A stretch of 63,916 bases of DNA from Streptomyces violaceoruber (GCA_000720805.1 JODI01000075.1:1-63916); one strand, 5' to 3'; counted from the first letter of the stretch, positions 8,287 to 16,383 are shown. Notes: generated by a model from the sequence alone, not told the origin. Numbers and translations are program-made.

Positions 8287-10475
8287 GCCAGCCACAAGCC
8301 GCCGTCGGCGCGTCCGTGGCCCGGGTGGACGCACGGCTGCGGGTCACCGGGAAAGCGAAGTATGCCGGCGACAACAACCCTGACGGCGTCGTTCACGCGG
8401 TCATCGTCGACAGCAGCGTCGGCCGCGGCCGTATCACCGCCATCGACGCAGGTCCCGCCCTGGCCCAGCCCGGTGTCCTCACCGTCATCAGCCACCTCAA
8501 CGCGCCCAGGCTTCCGCCCGTCGAAAGCAACGGCTACCCACCAGGCAAGCCGCTGAGGGCCTTCCAGGACGACCAAGTGCGCTTCTTCGGACAGCCCGTC
8601 GCGGTCGTGGTGGCCACGACGCTCGAGGTCGCCCAGCACGCAGCGAGCCTGGTGCAGGTCACTTACCACGCCGAGCGCCCCTCGACGGACATGAGCGCGG
8701 CGCCTCCCGCCGACGACCCCGAGACCTATGCACGGGGCGACGCTGACCAGGCCCTGAGATCCGCCGACGTCCAGCTCGACCTGGCGTACCGGATGGCCCG
8801 CCAGCACCACAACGCGATGGAACCAGCCGGCATCGTCGCCCGCTGGGACGGCGACAAACTCACCATCTGGGAGAAGACCCAGGCGGTCCAGTACAGCGGG
8901 TTCAGCATGGCTGCCGAATTCGGGATATCGCCGGAGAACGTTCGCGTCATCTCGCCGGTCATCGGCGGGGCCTTCGGCAACGCCTTCCGCACCTGGGTCC
9001 ACTCCGTCATCGCGGCCATTGCCGCACGCCAGGTGCAACGCCCAGTCAAACTCGTACTCACCCGTAAGCAGTTGTACTTCGGGATCGGCTACCGGCCCGC
9101 GTACTCATACGGGCTGCGGATGGGCAGCGACCGGCGGGGCCACCTGACCGCTGCCGTGCATGATGTCAACTCCGAGACATCCACCTACGAAACACACCTG
9201 GAGGACACCCTCGTCCCCGGGCGGATGCTCTACAGCACGCCGAACGTCAAGCAGACCCACCGGTCCGTCCCTCTGGACGTCAACACACCGACGTGGATGC
9301 GTGGCCCGGGATACTCCACCGGCGCCTACCCCCTTGAGTCGGCGATGGACGAACTCGCCCACGAACTGGGCATCGACCCGATCGAACTGCGTCTGCGTAA
9401 CGAACCCGCCGACGATCAGTCCAACGGACTTCCGTTCTCCACTCGCCGCCTGCGTGAGTGCTACACCACCGGGGCCCACGAATTCGAATGGAATCGGCGG
9501 AACTCGAGACCCGGCGCCACCCGCGACGGCGACTGGTACGTCGGCATGGGTATGGCCGCCGGCGTGTATGACACCCAGCGCGCTGCCTCGCAGGCTTCCG
9601 TGCGACTGAACGTCGACGGCACGGCCCTGGTTCAGTCCGGGACCAGCGACATGGGGCCCGGCACCGCCACCTCCATGACACAGGTCGCCGCTGACGCTCT
9701 GGGCCTGACCATGCGCCGGGTGATCTTCCGGCTCGGCGACTCGACCATGCCTCCGGCCGCGGGACACTTCGGATCGCAGACCATGGCGAGCGTCGGATCC
9801 GCCGTACAGGATGGTTGTGACAAGCTGCGGAAGGAGGCCATCGCCCTTGCCGTCCAGGACGAGGGCTCTCCGCTGCACGGGGCCGACCCTGCAGATGTCG
9901 AGGTGCGCGGCGGCCGACTGTACGTAACCGATGACCTGGCGCGGGGGGAGACCTACCAGCGGCTGCTGTCCCGCAACAAGCGCTCCTGTCTCGAAGTGCT
10001 CGGCTCATGGGCTCCGCCGGAGGGAGCCGCCCGGTACTCCATGTACGCCTACGCGGCCACGTTCGCTGAAGTCGCCGTGCACTCCCAGCTCGGCTTGGTG
10101 CGGGTCCGGCGCATGCTGGGCGTCTACGACGTCGGCCGCATCATCAGTCCCGCGCTCGCCGACAGCCAGGCACTCGGCGCCATGATCGGGGGACTGGGCG
10201 CGGCCCTTCTCGAACACACGGTCACCGACCATCGCGACGGCCGGATCGTCAACGCCAACTTCGCCGACTACCTTGTCCCGTCGCATGCCGACATCCCCGA
10301 CATCAGGGCGGTCTACCTGGCGGATGGCGAGGACCTCGAAGCCGACCCGATCGGTGTGAAGGGACTCGGCGAGATCGTCTGCATCGGTGTCACCCCGGCC
10401 ATTTCCAACGCCGTCTTCAACGCCACCGGCCGGCGCATCCGGCAGTTGCCCATCACCCCCGAGCTCCTGCTCTGA
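8283..10475 (+). CDS. Aldehyde oxidoreductase molybdopterin-binding large subunit (PaoC/YagR-like)
   Basis: 730 residues of the xanthine dehydrogenase/aldehyde oxidase large-subunit family. The ald_Xan_dh_C hammerhead domain begins KYAGDNNPDG. Cofactor-binding segments include GGAFGNAFR, MRGPGYSTGAYPLESAMDEL and QSGTSDMGPGTATSM. The base that activates the molybdenum-bound hydroxyl is Glu697 in GVKGLGEI. The ATG overlaps the FAD-subunit stop (ATGA), so the two are translationally coupled. It needs molybdopterin cytosine or guanine dinucleotide and a maturation chaperone; no PaoD/XdhC-like gene is in this operon, so that must come from elsewhere. Confidence 0.93.
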   Translation: MSQPQAAVGASVARVDARLRVTGKAKYAGDNNPDGVVHAVIVDSSVGRGRITAIDAGPALAQPGVLTVISHLNAPRLPPVESNGYPPGKPLRAFQDDQVRFFGQPVAVVVATTLEVAQHAASLVQVTYHAERPSTDMSAAPPADDPETYARGDADQALRSADVQLDLAYRMARQHHNAMEPAGIVARWDGDKLTIWEKTQAVQYSGFSMAAEFGISPENVRVISPVIGGAFGNAFRTWVHSVIAAIAARQVQRPVKLVLTRKQLYFGIGYRPAYSYGLRMGSDRRGHLTAAVHDVNSETSTYETHLEDTLVPGRMLYSTPNVKQTHRSVPLDVNTPTWMRGPGYSTGAYPLESAMDELAHELGIDPIELRLRNEPADDQSNGLPFSTRRLRECYTTGAHEFEWNRRNSRPGATRDGDWYVGMGMAAGVYDTQRAASQASVRLNVDGTALVQSGTSDMGPGTATSMTQVAADALGLTMRRVIFRLGDSTMPPAAGHFGSQTMASVGSAVQDGCDKLRKEAIALAVQDEGSPLHGADPADVEVRGGRLYVTDDLARGETYQRLLSRNKRSCLEVLGSWAPPEGAARYSMYAYAATFAEVAVHSQLGLVRVRRMLGVYDVGRIISPALADSQALGAMIGGLGAALLEHTVTDHRDGRIVNANFADYLVPSHADIPDIRAVYLADGEDLEADPIGVKGLGEIVCIGVTPAISNAVFNATGRRIRQLPITPELLL

Positions 10476-10486
10476 CTCCTCTGGGG

Positions 10487-10840
10487 ATGCCTCTCCCGCT
10501 GGTCACCCCGATTTCCGGGGTCCATGGCCGCGACCTGATCCGTAGGCTCTCCCGGGACGGCAAGCCCACCGGGCTTGGCGATGCGTTCGCCCACTACGGG
10601 CGGATCTTCAAGACCCTGCATTCCGTAGTCCTGTGCAACAGCCTCTACATCGACGCCGCCGTCAAACAGCTGGCCGCCGACGGCTTCCCCGTTACCGACG
10701 AGCTGCTCGCCCGGCTCTGGCTGCTCCAGTACGAACACATCAACTTATTGGGCCGCTACGCCTTCACCCGGCCGCCGGCGCCGGGCATGCGGCAACTGCG
10801 CGACAGCGACGAGGAGGCGGACGACGGCGAGGACGAGTAG
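10487..10840 (+). pseudogene. Tn3-family transposase remnant (internal deletion)
   Basis: 117 codons that match two separated parts of the C-terminal region of Tn3-family TnpA. One is LIRRLSRDGKPTGLGDAFAH with YGRIFKTLH. The other, directly joined, is VVLCNSLYIDAAVKQLAADG with EHINLLGRYAF and an acidic tail. In full-length enzymes about 60-80 residues lie between these parts and roughly 800 residues precede them, so this is an internally deleted 3' fragment. It starts 11 bases after the aldehyde oxidoreductase operon. It marks the region as accessory and pairs with the resolvase remnant at 12581. Confidence 0.75.
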
Positions 10841-10861
10841 CCACGCCCCCTACAGTCGAAA

Positions 10862-10906
10862 GCGGTCCGGGCCGGATTCATCACCTATGACTCCGGCCCG
10901 GACCGC
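10862..10906. terminator. Strong inverted repeat, probable bidirectional terminator
   Basis: GCGGTCCGGGCCGGA (10862-10876) pairs perfectly with TCCGGCCCGGACCGC (10892-10906) around a 15-base loop. It lies between the transposase remnant on the plus strand and the convergent oxidoreductase gene, whose stop codon is at 10921. There is no U-run, as is common in actinobacteria. Confidence 0.75.
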
Positions 10907-10920
10907 CTTGTGCGCGAGGC

Positions 10921-11505
10921 TCAGGCGGTCCGTCGGGTGGAGCCGAGAAGCTCGCGGTAGCGCTTGGCGTGCGCGGCGAGGCTCTCGTCGGAGACGGTGC
11001 GGGCGCCGTGCAGAACCAGCGGCTCGGCGAGACGCATGCCGATCAGGCGGGCAGTGGCGTCGAGGGGTGCCAGCAGCTGGGTCATCGTGAATCGGGAAGT
11101 GGGATCGACGGAAGCGTACGACTCTTCCGGCCCGCCTGTGGAGGTGACCAACTGGAGGGTCTTGCCGTGCAGTGCGGAGCCGCTGCTGCCGTAGGCGAAG
11201 CCGTAGGTGAGGACCTGGTCGATCCATGCTTTGAGCACTGCGGGGACGGAGTACCAGTACCAGGGGAACTGCCACACGATCCGGTCGTGGTCGCGCAGCA
11301 GTTGCTGCTCACGGGCGATGTCGAAGCGGCCATCGCGGTAGGCAGGGCCGATCTCATGGACGGTGACGTGTGCGAGGTCGCTCACGGCCTCGGCCAGACG
11401 GGCGGTGATGCGGGAGGAGGCCAGGTCGGGGTGGGCAACGACAACCAGGGTGCGCGAGGAGGGCGGGCCGGCGGAGGTCGCGGAGAGAAGGTTGGGATGG
11501 CGCAT
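10921..11505 (-). CDS. NAD(P)H-dependent flavodoxin-fold oxidoreductase (Flavodoxin_2, KefF/MdaB-like)
   Basis: 194 residues. TLVVVAHPDLASSRI gives the FMN phosphate loop, and IVWQFPWYWYSVPAVLKAWI with the following FAYG is the signature of the NQO/KefF family. STGGPEESY matches the later flavin loop. ATG 11505 is chosen because AAGGA lies eight bases upstream; an upstream extension in frame has no similarity. The gene is divergent from a TetR gene and has a strong promoter whose spacer is filled by a TetR-type palindrome, so it is probably repressed by that TetR and induced by quinones or electrophiles. Confidence 0.9.
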   Translation of the reverse strand: MRHPNLLSATSAGPPSSRTLVVVAHPDLASSRITARLAEAVSDLAHVTVHEIGPAYRDGRFDIAREQQLLRDHDRIVWQFPWYWYSVPAVLKAWIDQVLTYGFAYGSSGSALHGKTLQLVTSTGGPEESYASVDPTSRFTMTQLLAPLDATARLIGMRLAEPLVLHGARTVSDESLAAHAKRYRELLGSTRRTA

Positions 11506-11643
11506 CGGGGTTGATCCTTGACTGGGGTCAGGTTGCTGGGAGGCGGAGCGGATGCTCGGTTTCGCCACCGTGGACGTCAATCACGTCTGCCGGTGACGTA
11601 GGTGTTACTTGGGGGACGACGTGTCCGTGCCTAGATTCCTTGT

Positions 11644-11692
11644 GACGGATCGTTCCGTCCCGGAGTTTGTGACGGATCGATCCGTCTGTCAA
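11644..11692 (-). promoter_or_regulatory. Divergent promoter with two TetR-type operators
   Basis: Two palindromes of the form GACGGATCGWTCCGTC lie at 11644-11659 (one mismatch) and 11671-11686 (perfect), 27 bp centre to centre. On the minus strand TTGACA (11687-11692) and CAAACT (11664-11669) are 17 bases apart, and the second palindrome occupies exactly that spacer. The first palindrome covers the likely transcript start. Repression by the TetR at 11773 is the simplest reading. Confidence 0.75.
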
Positions 11693-11772
11693 GCTGATGC
11701 TCGTCGCGCGGCTGAAGGGCCACCGCGCACCGCGTCGACTCGATGCGACGCATGGCAAGCAGAAGGAGCGTC

Positions 11773-12360
11773 ATGGCTCGCAAGACAGCTGAAGAGAACC
11801 GGCGCCACGTCCTGGCCGTGGCGAGCCGCCTGTACTACCAGCGCGGCATCCGCGCTGTCGGTATGGACCTGGTGGTCAAAGAGAGCGGGGTCGGCAACGC
11901 CACCGTCTATCGGCAGTTCCCCACCAAAGACGCTCTTGCCAGTGCCTACACCCAGGAGCGCGCCGACGCCTGGTTCGCGCGTATGCGCCAGGTCTCCGAC
12001 CAGGTCGACGACCCGCGCGAGAAACTCCTCGCGATCTTTACGGCCGTCATCGAGGAGACCAGACTGCCCACCTTCCGTGGCTGTCCCATGCTCAACACCC
12101 ATACCGAGTTCCCCGACCCGCAGCACTCCGCACACCGCGTGGCGGTCACCCACGAGCAGAGGGTCCGCCAGTGGATGCGTGACTTGGCAGCCGACGCCTG
12201 CGCTTCCGATCCCGAGGGGCTCGCCGACGATCTGGTCCTCATTCTCAACGGTGTCTACGTCACCGCCGCCGCCCTCGGCCCCCAGGGCCCCGCCCAGCGC
12301 ACCGGTGAACTCGTCCGTCGCCTCATCTGGACTGCCTGCAACGAGCCTGGCCGCTCCTGA
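11773..12360 (+). CDS. TetR/AcrR-family transcriptional regulator
   Basis: 195 residues. The N-terminal HTH (YYQRGIRAVGMDLVVKESG, then NATVYRQFPTKDALASAY) is standard TetR. The C-terminal ligand domain includes FRGCPMLNTHTEFPDP, the Cys-containing segment common in TetR proteins that control NAD(P)H oxidoreductases. GAAGGAG precedes ATG 11773. It is divergent from the flavodoxin-fold oxidoreductase, with the two palindromic operators between them. Confidence 0.92.
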   Translation: MARKTAEENRRHVLAVASRLYYQRGIRAVGMDLVVKESGVGNATVYRQFPTKDALASAYTQERADAWFARMRQVSDQVDDPREKLLAIFTAVIEETRLPTFRGCPMLNTHTEFPDPQHSAHRVAVTHEQRVRQWMRDLAADACASDPEGLADDLVLILNGVYVTAAALGPQGPAQRTGELVRRLIWTACNEPGRS

Positions 12361-12741
12361 ATCCGGCACCATGCCTGACCAGCCGGGCGTCAGGAGGGGG
12401 CGCTCGGTCCTCCGCGCAAGCCTGACGACGCCGCGGGACCGGCTCGCATCCGCGCCCGCGTCCGTCGGAATACGATCGTTCGCCGACAGGCAGCAGATGC
12501 GTCCAATGAACCCGTGCGATCCGGGGGTCCGCGGCGCCGCGAATCCCATCAGATCCGATGGTGATTGCTGACAGGGTTTGATGACAGGCAGGGTCCGATT
12601 CTCCGTACGGAAGGCGCCCTCGGTAGCGAACCTGGTCTACAAGCGGGTCTCGACCGACTAGCAGTCGACCGCCCCACAGGCCGACGGCGCGCTGGTCCCA
12701 TGCGGGTACGCGGGCCAGCCGGTCAGGGCTGGTCAGAGCCG
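12361..12741. other. Non-coding stretch with a resolvase remnant
   Basis: 381 bases after the TetR stop. The only recognisable content is the short resolvase-like remnant at 12581-12685. No terminator or promoter was convincing. Confidence 0.45.
12581..12685 (+). pseudogene. Serine recombinase (resolvase) N-terminal remnant
   Basis: Reading from ATG 12581, the segment ANLVYKRVSTD followed by an in-frame TAG (12659-12661) and then QSTAPQ resembles the active-site start of Tn3-type resolvases (YxRVSTDQQSTxxQ). The CAG codon after the Asp appears mutated to TAG. After about ten more codons the similarity stops. Only some 35 codons survive, so this is tentative, but a resolvase fragment fits the Tn3 transposase fragment 1.7 kb upstream. 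Confidence 0.45.
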
Positions 12742-12960
12742 TCAGGCGGGTGGCCGGCTTCGCAGGGCCATGTCGGCCACCTGCTGGAGGTCGTCGCGTG
12801 AGGCGCCGCCGGCGGCTTGGACGGCGATGCCGTTCGCCACGGTCATGAGGTAGCGGGCGAGTAGTTCAGGATCGGTGTCGGGAGGCAGGTCGCCTTCGTC
12901 GACGGCTTGCCGGAACCGGTCGCGGAGAAGGGAGGTGTGCTCGTTGCGCCGCGCGACCAC
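12742..12960 (-). pseudogene. TetR-family regulator, C-terminal fragment
   Basis: The 72 codons (ARRNEHTSLLRDRFRQAVDE, DLPPDTDPELLARYLMTVAN, then GIAVQAAGGASRDDLQQVAD) match the end of the ligand-binding domain of TetR proteins. There is no DNA-binding domain. The frame stays open upstream as far as the transposon end at 13026 but shows no HTH, and none is found beyond the other transposon end either. The N-terminal part is therefore lost. Confidence 0.7.
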
Positions 12961-13021
12961 CAGCGGTGCCGTCGCGAGCGGCGGCGACGCTCCTGCGGGC
13001 CGGCCGACGGCTCGACCCGAA

Positions 13022-13026
13022 GTCGG
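13022..13026. repeat. Target site duplication, left copy (GTCGG)
   Basis: GTCGG directly precedes the left terminal repeat at 13027 and recurs directly after the right terminal repeat at 23805-23809. A 5-bp duplication is the size made by Tn7-like and Mu-like DDE transposases. Confidence 0.7.
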
Positions 13027-13049
13027 TGTGACTGAGCGCCGTAGTTGGC
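13027..13049 (+). repeat. Left terminal inverted repeat of the Tn7-like element
   Basis: Begins TGTGACTGAGCG and ends TAGTTGGC. It matches the right end at 20 of 23 positions in inverted orientation and is one TnsB-type site with its outer end at 13027. Confidence 0.75.
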
Positions 13050-13058
13050 ACCGATAGA

Positions 13059-13081
13059 CAACTAGGGTGCTCAGTCCGACA
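13059..13081 (-). repeat. Second TnsB-like site at the left end, in opposite orientation
   Basis: Read on the minus strand from 13081 it is TGTCGGACTGAGCACCCTAG followed by TTGTC, clearly related to the terminal repeats. It faces the left terminal repeat head to head across about 10 bases. Tn7-type left ends normally carry their sites in one orientation, so this inverted copy is odd. It could be part of the end, a leftover end of another element, or an operator. Confidence 0.55.
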
Positions 13082-13145
13082 TGCTGCTTGTGTCAGGCGC
13101 AGCCCCGCTCCCTCAGCTCCTTGGCTGCGGCGCTGCGGGAGCCGC

Positions 13146-13620
13146 TCAGGGCCGGTGTGCGGCGCCTTGATCGTTGCTGGCCCTCTTGTCCGGTTGGTGG
13201 ATTCCGTCGAGTGTGGCGGCCCAGCTGGCGAGCAGTTTGAGGCCATCTTCCGATGGGCCGCAGGGCTCGGCGCTCATCGCAGTGAGAGTCAGACCGGGGT
13301 CGGTCGGCACGGGAAACGCTTCGAAGGCGAGGGTGAGGTCGCCGATCGCAGGGTGGTGGAAGCGCTTCAGGCCGGAGTGGTGCAGGCGCACGTCGTGCGC
13401 GGCCCACAGCGAGCGGAAGTCCTCGCTGCGGGTGGAGAGTTCGCCGATCAGGTCCGTGAGGTCGCGGTTGTACGGGTCCTGCCCGGCCTCGGTGCGGAGG
13501 AGGGCGGCAGCCGCGGCCCTCTGGTGGTCGAGTTCGGTCATGTACTGCGCGGCGCCGGGATTCAGGAACTGGTAGCGGGCCATGTTGACCGGCCGCGCGG
13601 GGTCCTGGAACAGCGGCCAG
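13146..13620 (-). pseudogene. XRE-family regulator fragment (MmyB-like ligand domain only)
   Basis: The open frame matches the C-terminal MmyB-like domain of streptomycete XRE regulators: YWPLFQDPARPVNMARYQFL, YNRDLTDLIGELSTRSEDFR, AAHDVRLHHSGLKRFHHPAI. It aligns well with the second half of the intact regulator at 20575 (YDRNLTDLIGELSTRSDIFR). The HTH domain and first half of the ligand domain are missing. At about 13620 the frame runs directly into the 5'-truncated SDR on the opposite strand. A single deletion that removed both 5' ends of a divergent pair explains this. Confidence 0.75.
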
Positions 13621-14103
13621 TATCCAGGTTCCGCCCTCGGACGCCGCCGACGAGACGGCCGAGAACTTCGACCGCGTCAACGCTGTCAACCTGCGCGTGT
13701 GTGGGCGGCCCAGAAGCACGAGCTGCGCCAGATGCGCACCCAGGGCTCCGGCGCCGTCGTCAACTGCTCCTCCCTCGGCGGGCTGGTCGGCCTGCCCGAG
13801 CGCGCCGCCTACCACGCCTCTAAGCACGGGGTGATCGGCCTGACCAAGAGCGCCGCGGTCGAGTACGCACCGAAGGGCATCCGCATCAACGCCGTGTGCC
13901 CAGGCGTGATCGAGACCCCTATGGTCGCCGACATGCTCGAGGGGCAGGCCGAAGCCATGGCCGCAATCATGAGCGAGCAACCCATCGGGCGCCTCGGCCA
14001 GGCCGAGGAGGTCGCTGCCGCTGCCCTGTGGCTGTGCAGCCCGGGCGCCAGCTTCGTGGTGGGCGTAGCCCTGCCCGTCGACGGCGGGTACACCACCCAC
14101 TGA
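13621..14103 (+). pseudogene. SDR-family dehydrogenase, 5'-truncated and frameshifted
   Basis: Starting near 13621 (ETAENFDRVNAVNLR), a short-chain dehydrogenase is recognisable without its cofactor-binding N-terminus of some 80 residues. One G seems missing near 13695, since NLR should continue GVWAAQK; after that the frame shifts and continues VWAAQKHELRQMRTQGSGAV, then the catalytic Ser (NCSSLGG) and YHASK, then INAVCPGVIETPM and the C-terminal DGGYTTH. Homologues next to XRE/MmyB regulators are common in Streptomyces. It cannot make an active enzyme. Confidence 0.8.
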
Positions 14104-14540
14104 ACGCTGCCCCGAAGCAGGGCGACCGGCCGCCGATGCACTGAGACCTCTGGCCAGCTGAGCCGCCACTCAGCAAGAGGCCCGGGTCGACTCCGACTGC
14201 TGGTCACCCCGGCCTGCGTGACCGCGTCCGCGTCACATCCGGCAGTCACGGGGTGCTTTTGGCGGGAGGGATGCCCTGTCAGGGCCCCCTTCGCAGGGCC
14301 TGCCTATCGGAGCGTGGAACGGGTTATCTGGAGGGTGTAGATCTCCTCTGCTTGCGCTGCTGGCGGGGGCGGGTGGAGGTCGCAGTCTTGAGTACGGGCC
14401 GCCTTGGGCGGGCGATTCGGGTGACAGCGGGGTCGGCCGGAAGCGCCTTGCGTCCCCGGGCGCGGCACTCGGTCTTGAATGGCCGGTGACCTCGGGGAGT
14501 GCCTCCAGCGGCCGATCAAAGCTTGTGAGGAGCAGTATCC
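14104..14540. other. Intergenic region with a terminator-like hairpin
   Basis: 437 bases without a supported gene. CACCCCG (14205-14211) can pair with CGGGGTG (14249-14255), an inner hairpin (GTGAC/GTCAC) lies between, and CTTTT follows, so this may terminate the truncated SDR transcript. The promoter for the next operon should be in the second half but was not identified. Confidence 0.4.
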
Positions 14541-15557
14541 ATGCGTGGTGTTGTGATGCACGCCCCCGGGGATGTCCGTGTGGAACAGCGCGAGGACCCC
14601 AAGATCCTTCATCCGACCGACGCGGTGATCCGGCTGTCGGCGAGTTGCGTGTGCGGGTCGGACCTGTGGCCTTATCGCGGGGCCGAGGCCGTGGAGGGCC
14701 CCACTGCGATGGGCCACGAGTATGTGGGTGTTGTCGAGGAGGTGGGTAGCGAGGTCAAGAACGTCCGGCCGGGTCAGTTCGTGATCGGTTCGTTCTTCGC
14801 CTCCGACAACACCTGCGAGATCTGCCAGGGCGGCTATCAGTCCTCCTGTGTCCACCGCGAGCTGGTGGGCGGTGCACAGGCGCAGTACATGCGCGTTCCG
14901 CTCGCCGACGGCACGCTGGTCGCCACCTCTGAGATGCCGTCCGAGGATCTGATTCCCAGCTTCCTGGCGGCCTCCGATGTGCTGGGGACCGGCTGGTTCG
15001 GCGCCGTCGCGGCCCAAGCCGGTCCGGGGAAGACGGTTGCGGTGGTCGGTGACGGCGCGGTCGGCCTGCTCGGCGTCCTGGCTGCCAGGCAGCTTGGTGC
15101 GGAGCGGATCATCGCGATGAGTCGACACGCATCCCGGCAGAGCCTGGCCCGTGAATTCGGTGCCACCGACATCGTCACCGAGCGCGGCGAGGCGGGCGTG
15201 GCCCAGATCAAGGACCTGACCGGTGGCCTGGGCGCGCACTCGGTCATCGAGGCGGTGGGCACCCAGCAGTCGATGCTGCAGGCGATCGGCTCCACCCGTG
15301 CCGGCGGGCACGTCGGCTTCGTCGGCATGGCCCACGACGTCGCCCTGGACGGACAGCACCTGTTCTTCTCCCACGTCCACCTGCACGGCGGCCCCGCCCC
15401 GGTGCGCCAGTACCTGCCCCAGCTGATCGACCTGATCCTCAAGCGGGAGATCGATCCCGGCAAGGTCTTCGACCTCGCCCTCCCCCTGGACGAGGCCGCC
15501 GAGGCGTACAAGGCCATGGACGAACGCCGGGCGATCAAGGCCCTGCTGCAGGTGTGA
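14541..15557 (+). CDS. Zinc-dependent alcohol dehydrogenase family protein
   Basis: 338 residues. The catalytic zinc ligands are Cys38 (VCGSD) and His59-Glu60 (GHE). Cys92, Cys95 and Cys103 resemble the structural-zinc loop, though one cysteine of the usual four is not obvious. The NAD(P) loop is VAVVGDGAVGLLG. The start follows GTGAGGAG. It heads a plus-strand operon with a cupin (63-base gap), a carboxymuconolactone decarboxylase-like protein and an SDR. Likely oxidises an alcohol or reduces an aldehyde; substrate unknown. Part of the transposon cargo. Confidence 0.9.
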   Translation: MRGVVMHAPGDVRVEQREDPKILHPTDAVIRLSASCVCGSDLWPYRGAEAVEGPTAMGHEYVGVVEEVGSEVKNVRPGQFVIGSFFASDNTCEICQGGYQSSCVHRELVGGAQAQYMRVPLADGTLVATSEMPSEDLIPSFLAASDVLGTGWFGAVAAQAGPGKTVAVVGDGAVGLLGVLAARQLGAERIIAMSRHASRQSLAREFGATDIVTERGEAGVAQIKDLTGGLGAHSVIEAVGTQQSMLQAIGSTRAGGHVGFVGMAHDVALDGQHLFFSHVHLHGGPAPVRQYLPQLIDLILKREIDPGKVFDLALPLDEAAEAYKAMDERRAIKALLQV

Positions 15558-15620
15558 CCCTCACGCCCGCTCGCTATGGCGTCCACTGACTGAACACCGC
15601 ATTCGCTGAAGAGAGACATC

Positions 15621-16028
15621 ATGGAATTCGTCACCCCGCAGGCCACCGTCAAGGCCCCTGCGGACTGGTTCACCGGCGACGTCTGGTTCGACGTGATCTA
15701 CGCCGGCCAGGAGCCGTCCCGGATGCGCGCCAACCTGGTCCGCTTCTCCCCCGGAGCCCGCACCCACTGGCACTCTCACGTGCTGGGCCAGACCCTGCAC
15801 GTGGTCTCGGGTATCGCCCTGATCGGCACGCGTGACGGCACGGTCTTCGAGGCCCACCCCGGCCAGACCGTTACCTGCCCACCGGGGGAGGAGCATTGGC
15901 ACGGCGCCACCTCCGACCGGTTCATGGAGCACATCGCCATGTGGGAGGGCAAGGGCGACGGCAGCAAGGAAACCACCTGGAACGAGCCCGTCACCGACGA
16001 CCAGTACAACCGCCCCCGCAGCCGCTGA
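15621..16028 (+). CDS. Cupin domain protein
   Basis: 135 residues of the small cupin family commonly encoded next to carboxymuconolactone decarboxylase genes. Motif 1 is THWHSHVLGQTLHVVSGIAL (three histidines in THWHSH), and motif 2 CPPGEEHWHGATSDRFMEHI completes the metal site. AAGAGAG precedes ATG 15621. It lies between the alcohol dehydrogenase and the decarboxylase-like gene, with short gaps on both sides, so these are probably cotranscribed and act on the same compound. Confidence 0.9.
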   Translation: MEFVTPQATVKAPADWFTGDVWFDVIYAGQEPSRMRANLVRFSPGARTHWHSHVLGQTLHVVSGIALIGTRDGTVFEAHPGQTVTCPPGEEHWHGATSDRFMEHIAMWEGKGDGSKETTWNEPVTDDQYNRPRSR

Positions 16029-16056
16029 CCCGACCCCCTGCCCAGAAGGAATGTGC

Positions 16057-16383
16057 ATGACTGACCAGCCGAAGCAGGTCGGCGGCGGACGCCGCACGAT
16101 CGGCGACATCGCCCCCAAGCTCGCCGAGCTCACCGACGACGTCCTGTTCGAGGACGTGTGGAACCGTCCCGGCCTGACCGCCCGCGACCGTAGCCTGATC
16201 ACCGTCGCCGTCCTCATCGCCGGCGGCGACGCCGACCAGCTCGCCTTCCACCTCGGACGAGCCAAGGACAACGGCGTCACCGAGACCGAGCTCATCGAAG
16301 CGATCACCCACCTCGCCTTCTACGCCGGCTGGCCCAAGGCCATGACCGCGATCACGGTCGCGAAGCAGGTCTTCGCCGCCTGA
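16057..16383 (+). CDS. Carboxymuconolactone decarboxylase (CMD) family protein
   Basis: 108 residues with the CMD signature: DRSLITVAVLIAGGDADQLA, FHLGRAKDNGVTETELIEAI and HLAFYAGWPKAM. The peroxidatic CxxC of AhpD-type members is absent, so this is the decarboxylase-like branch. ATG 16057 is chosen over ATG 16051 because AGAAGGA ends right at 16050. Cupin plus CMD pairs are frequent but few have a proven substrate. Confidence 0.9.
   Translation: MTDQPKQVGGGRRTIGDIAPKLAELTDDVLFEDVWNRPGLTARDRSLITVAVLIAGGDADQLAFHLGRAKDNGVTETELIEAITHLAFYAGWPKAMTAITVAKQVFAA

Noticed and set aside
10487..10840. A functional small protein of 117 residues
   Set aside because: The sequence matches two separated parts of the Tn3 transposase C-terminus joined by a deletion, so it is a remnant.
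13027..13078. Reading the left-end palindrome simply as the operator of the TetR remnant
   Set aside because: Not excluded, but the same sequence occurs as three direct repeats next to tnsA and is bordered by a matching 5-bp duplication, which an operator would not explain.
13027..13081. A complete 55-bp mini-transposon between the two head-to-head end sites
   Set aside because: Bases after 13081 (TGCTG) do not repeat the GTCGG left flank, whereas the far right end at 23,804 does, so the large element is the better reading.
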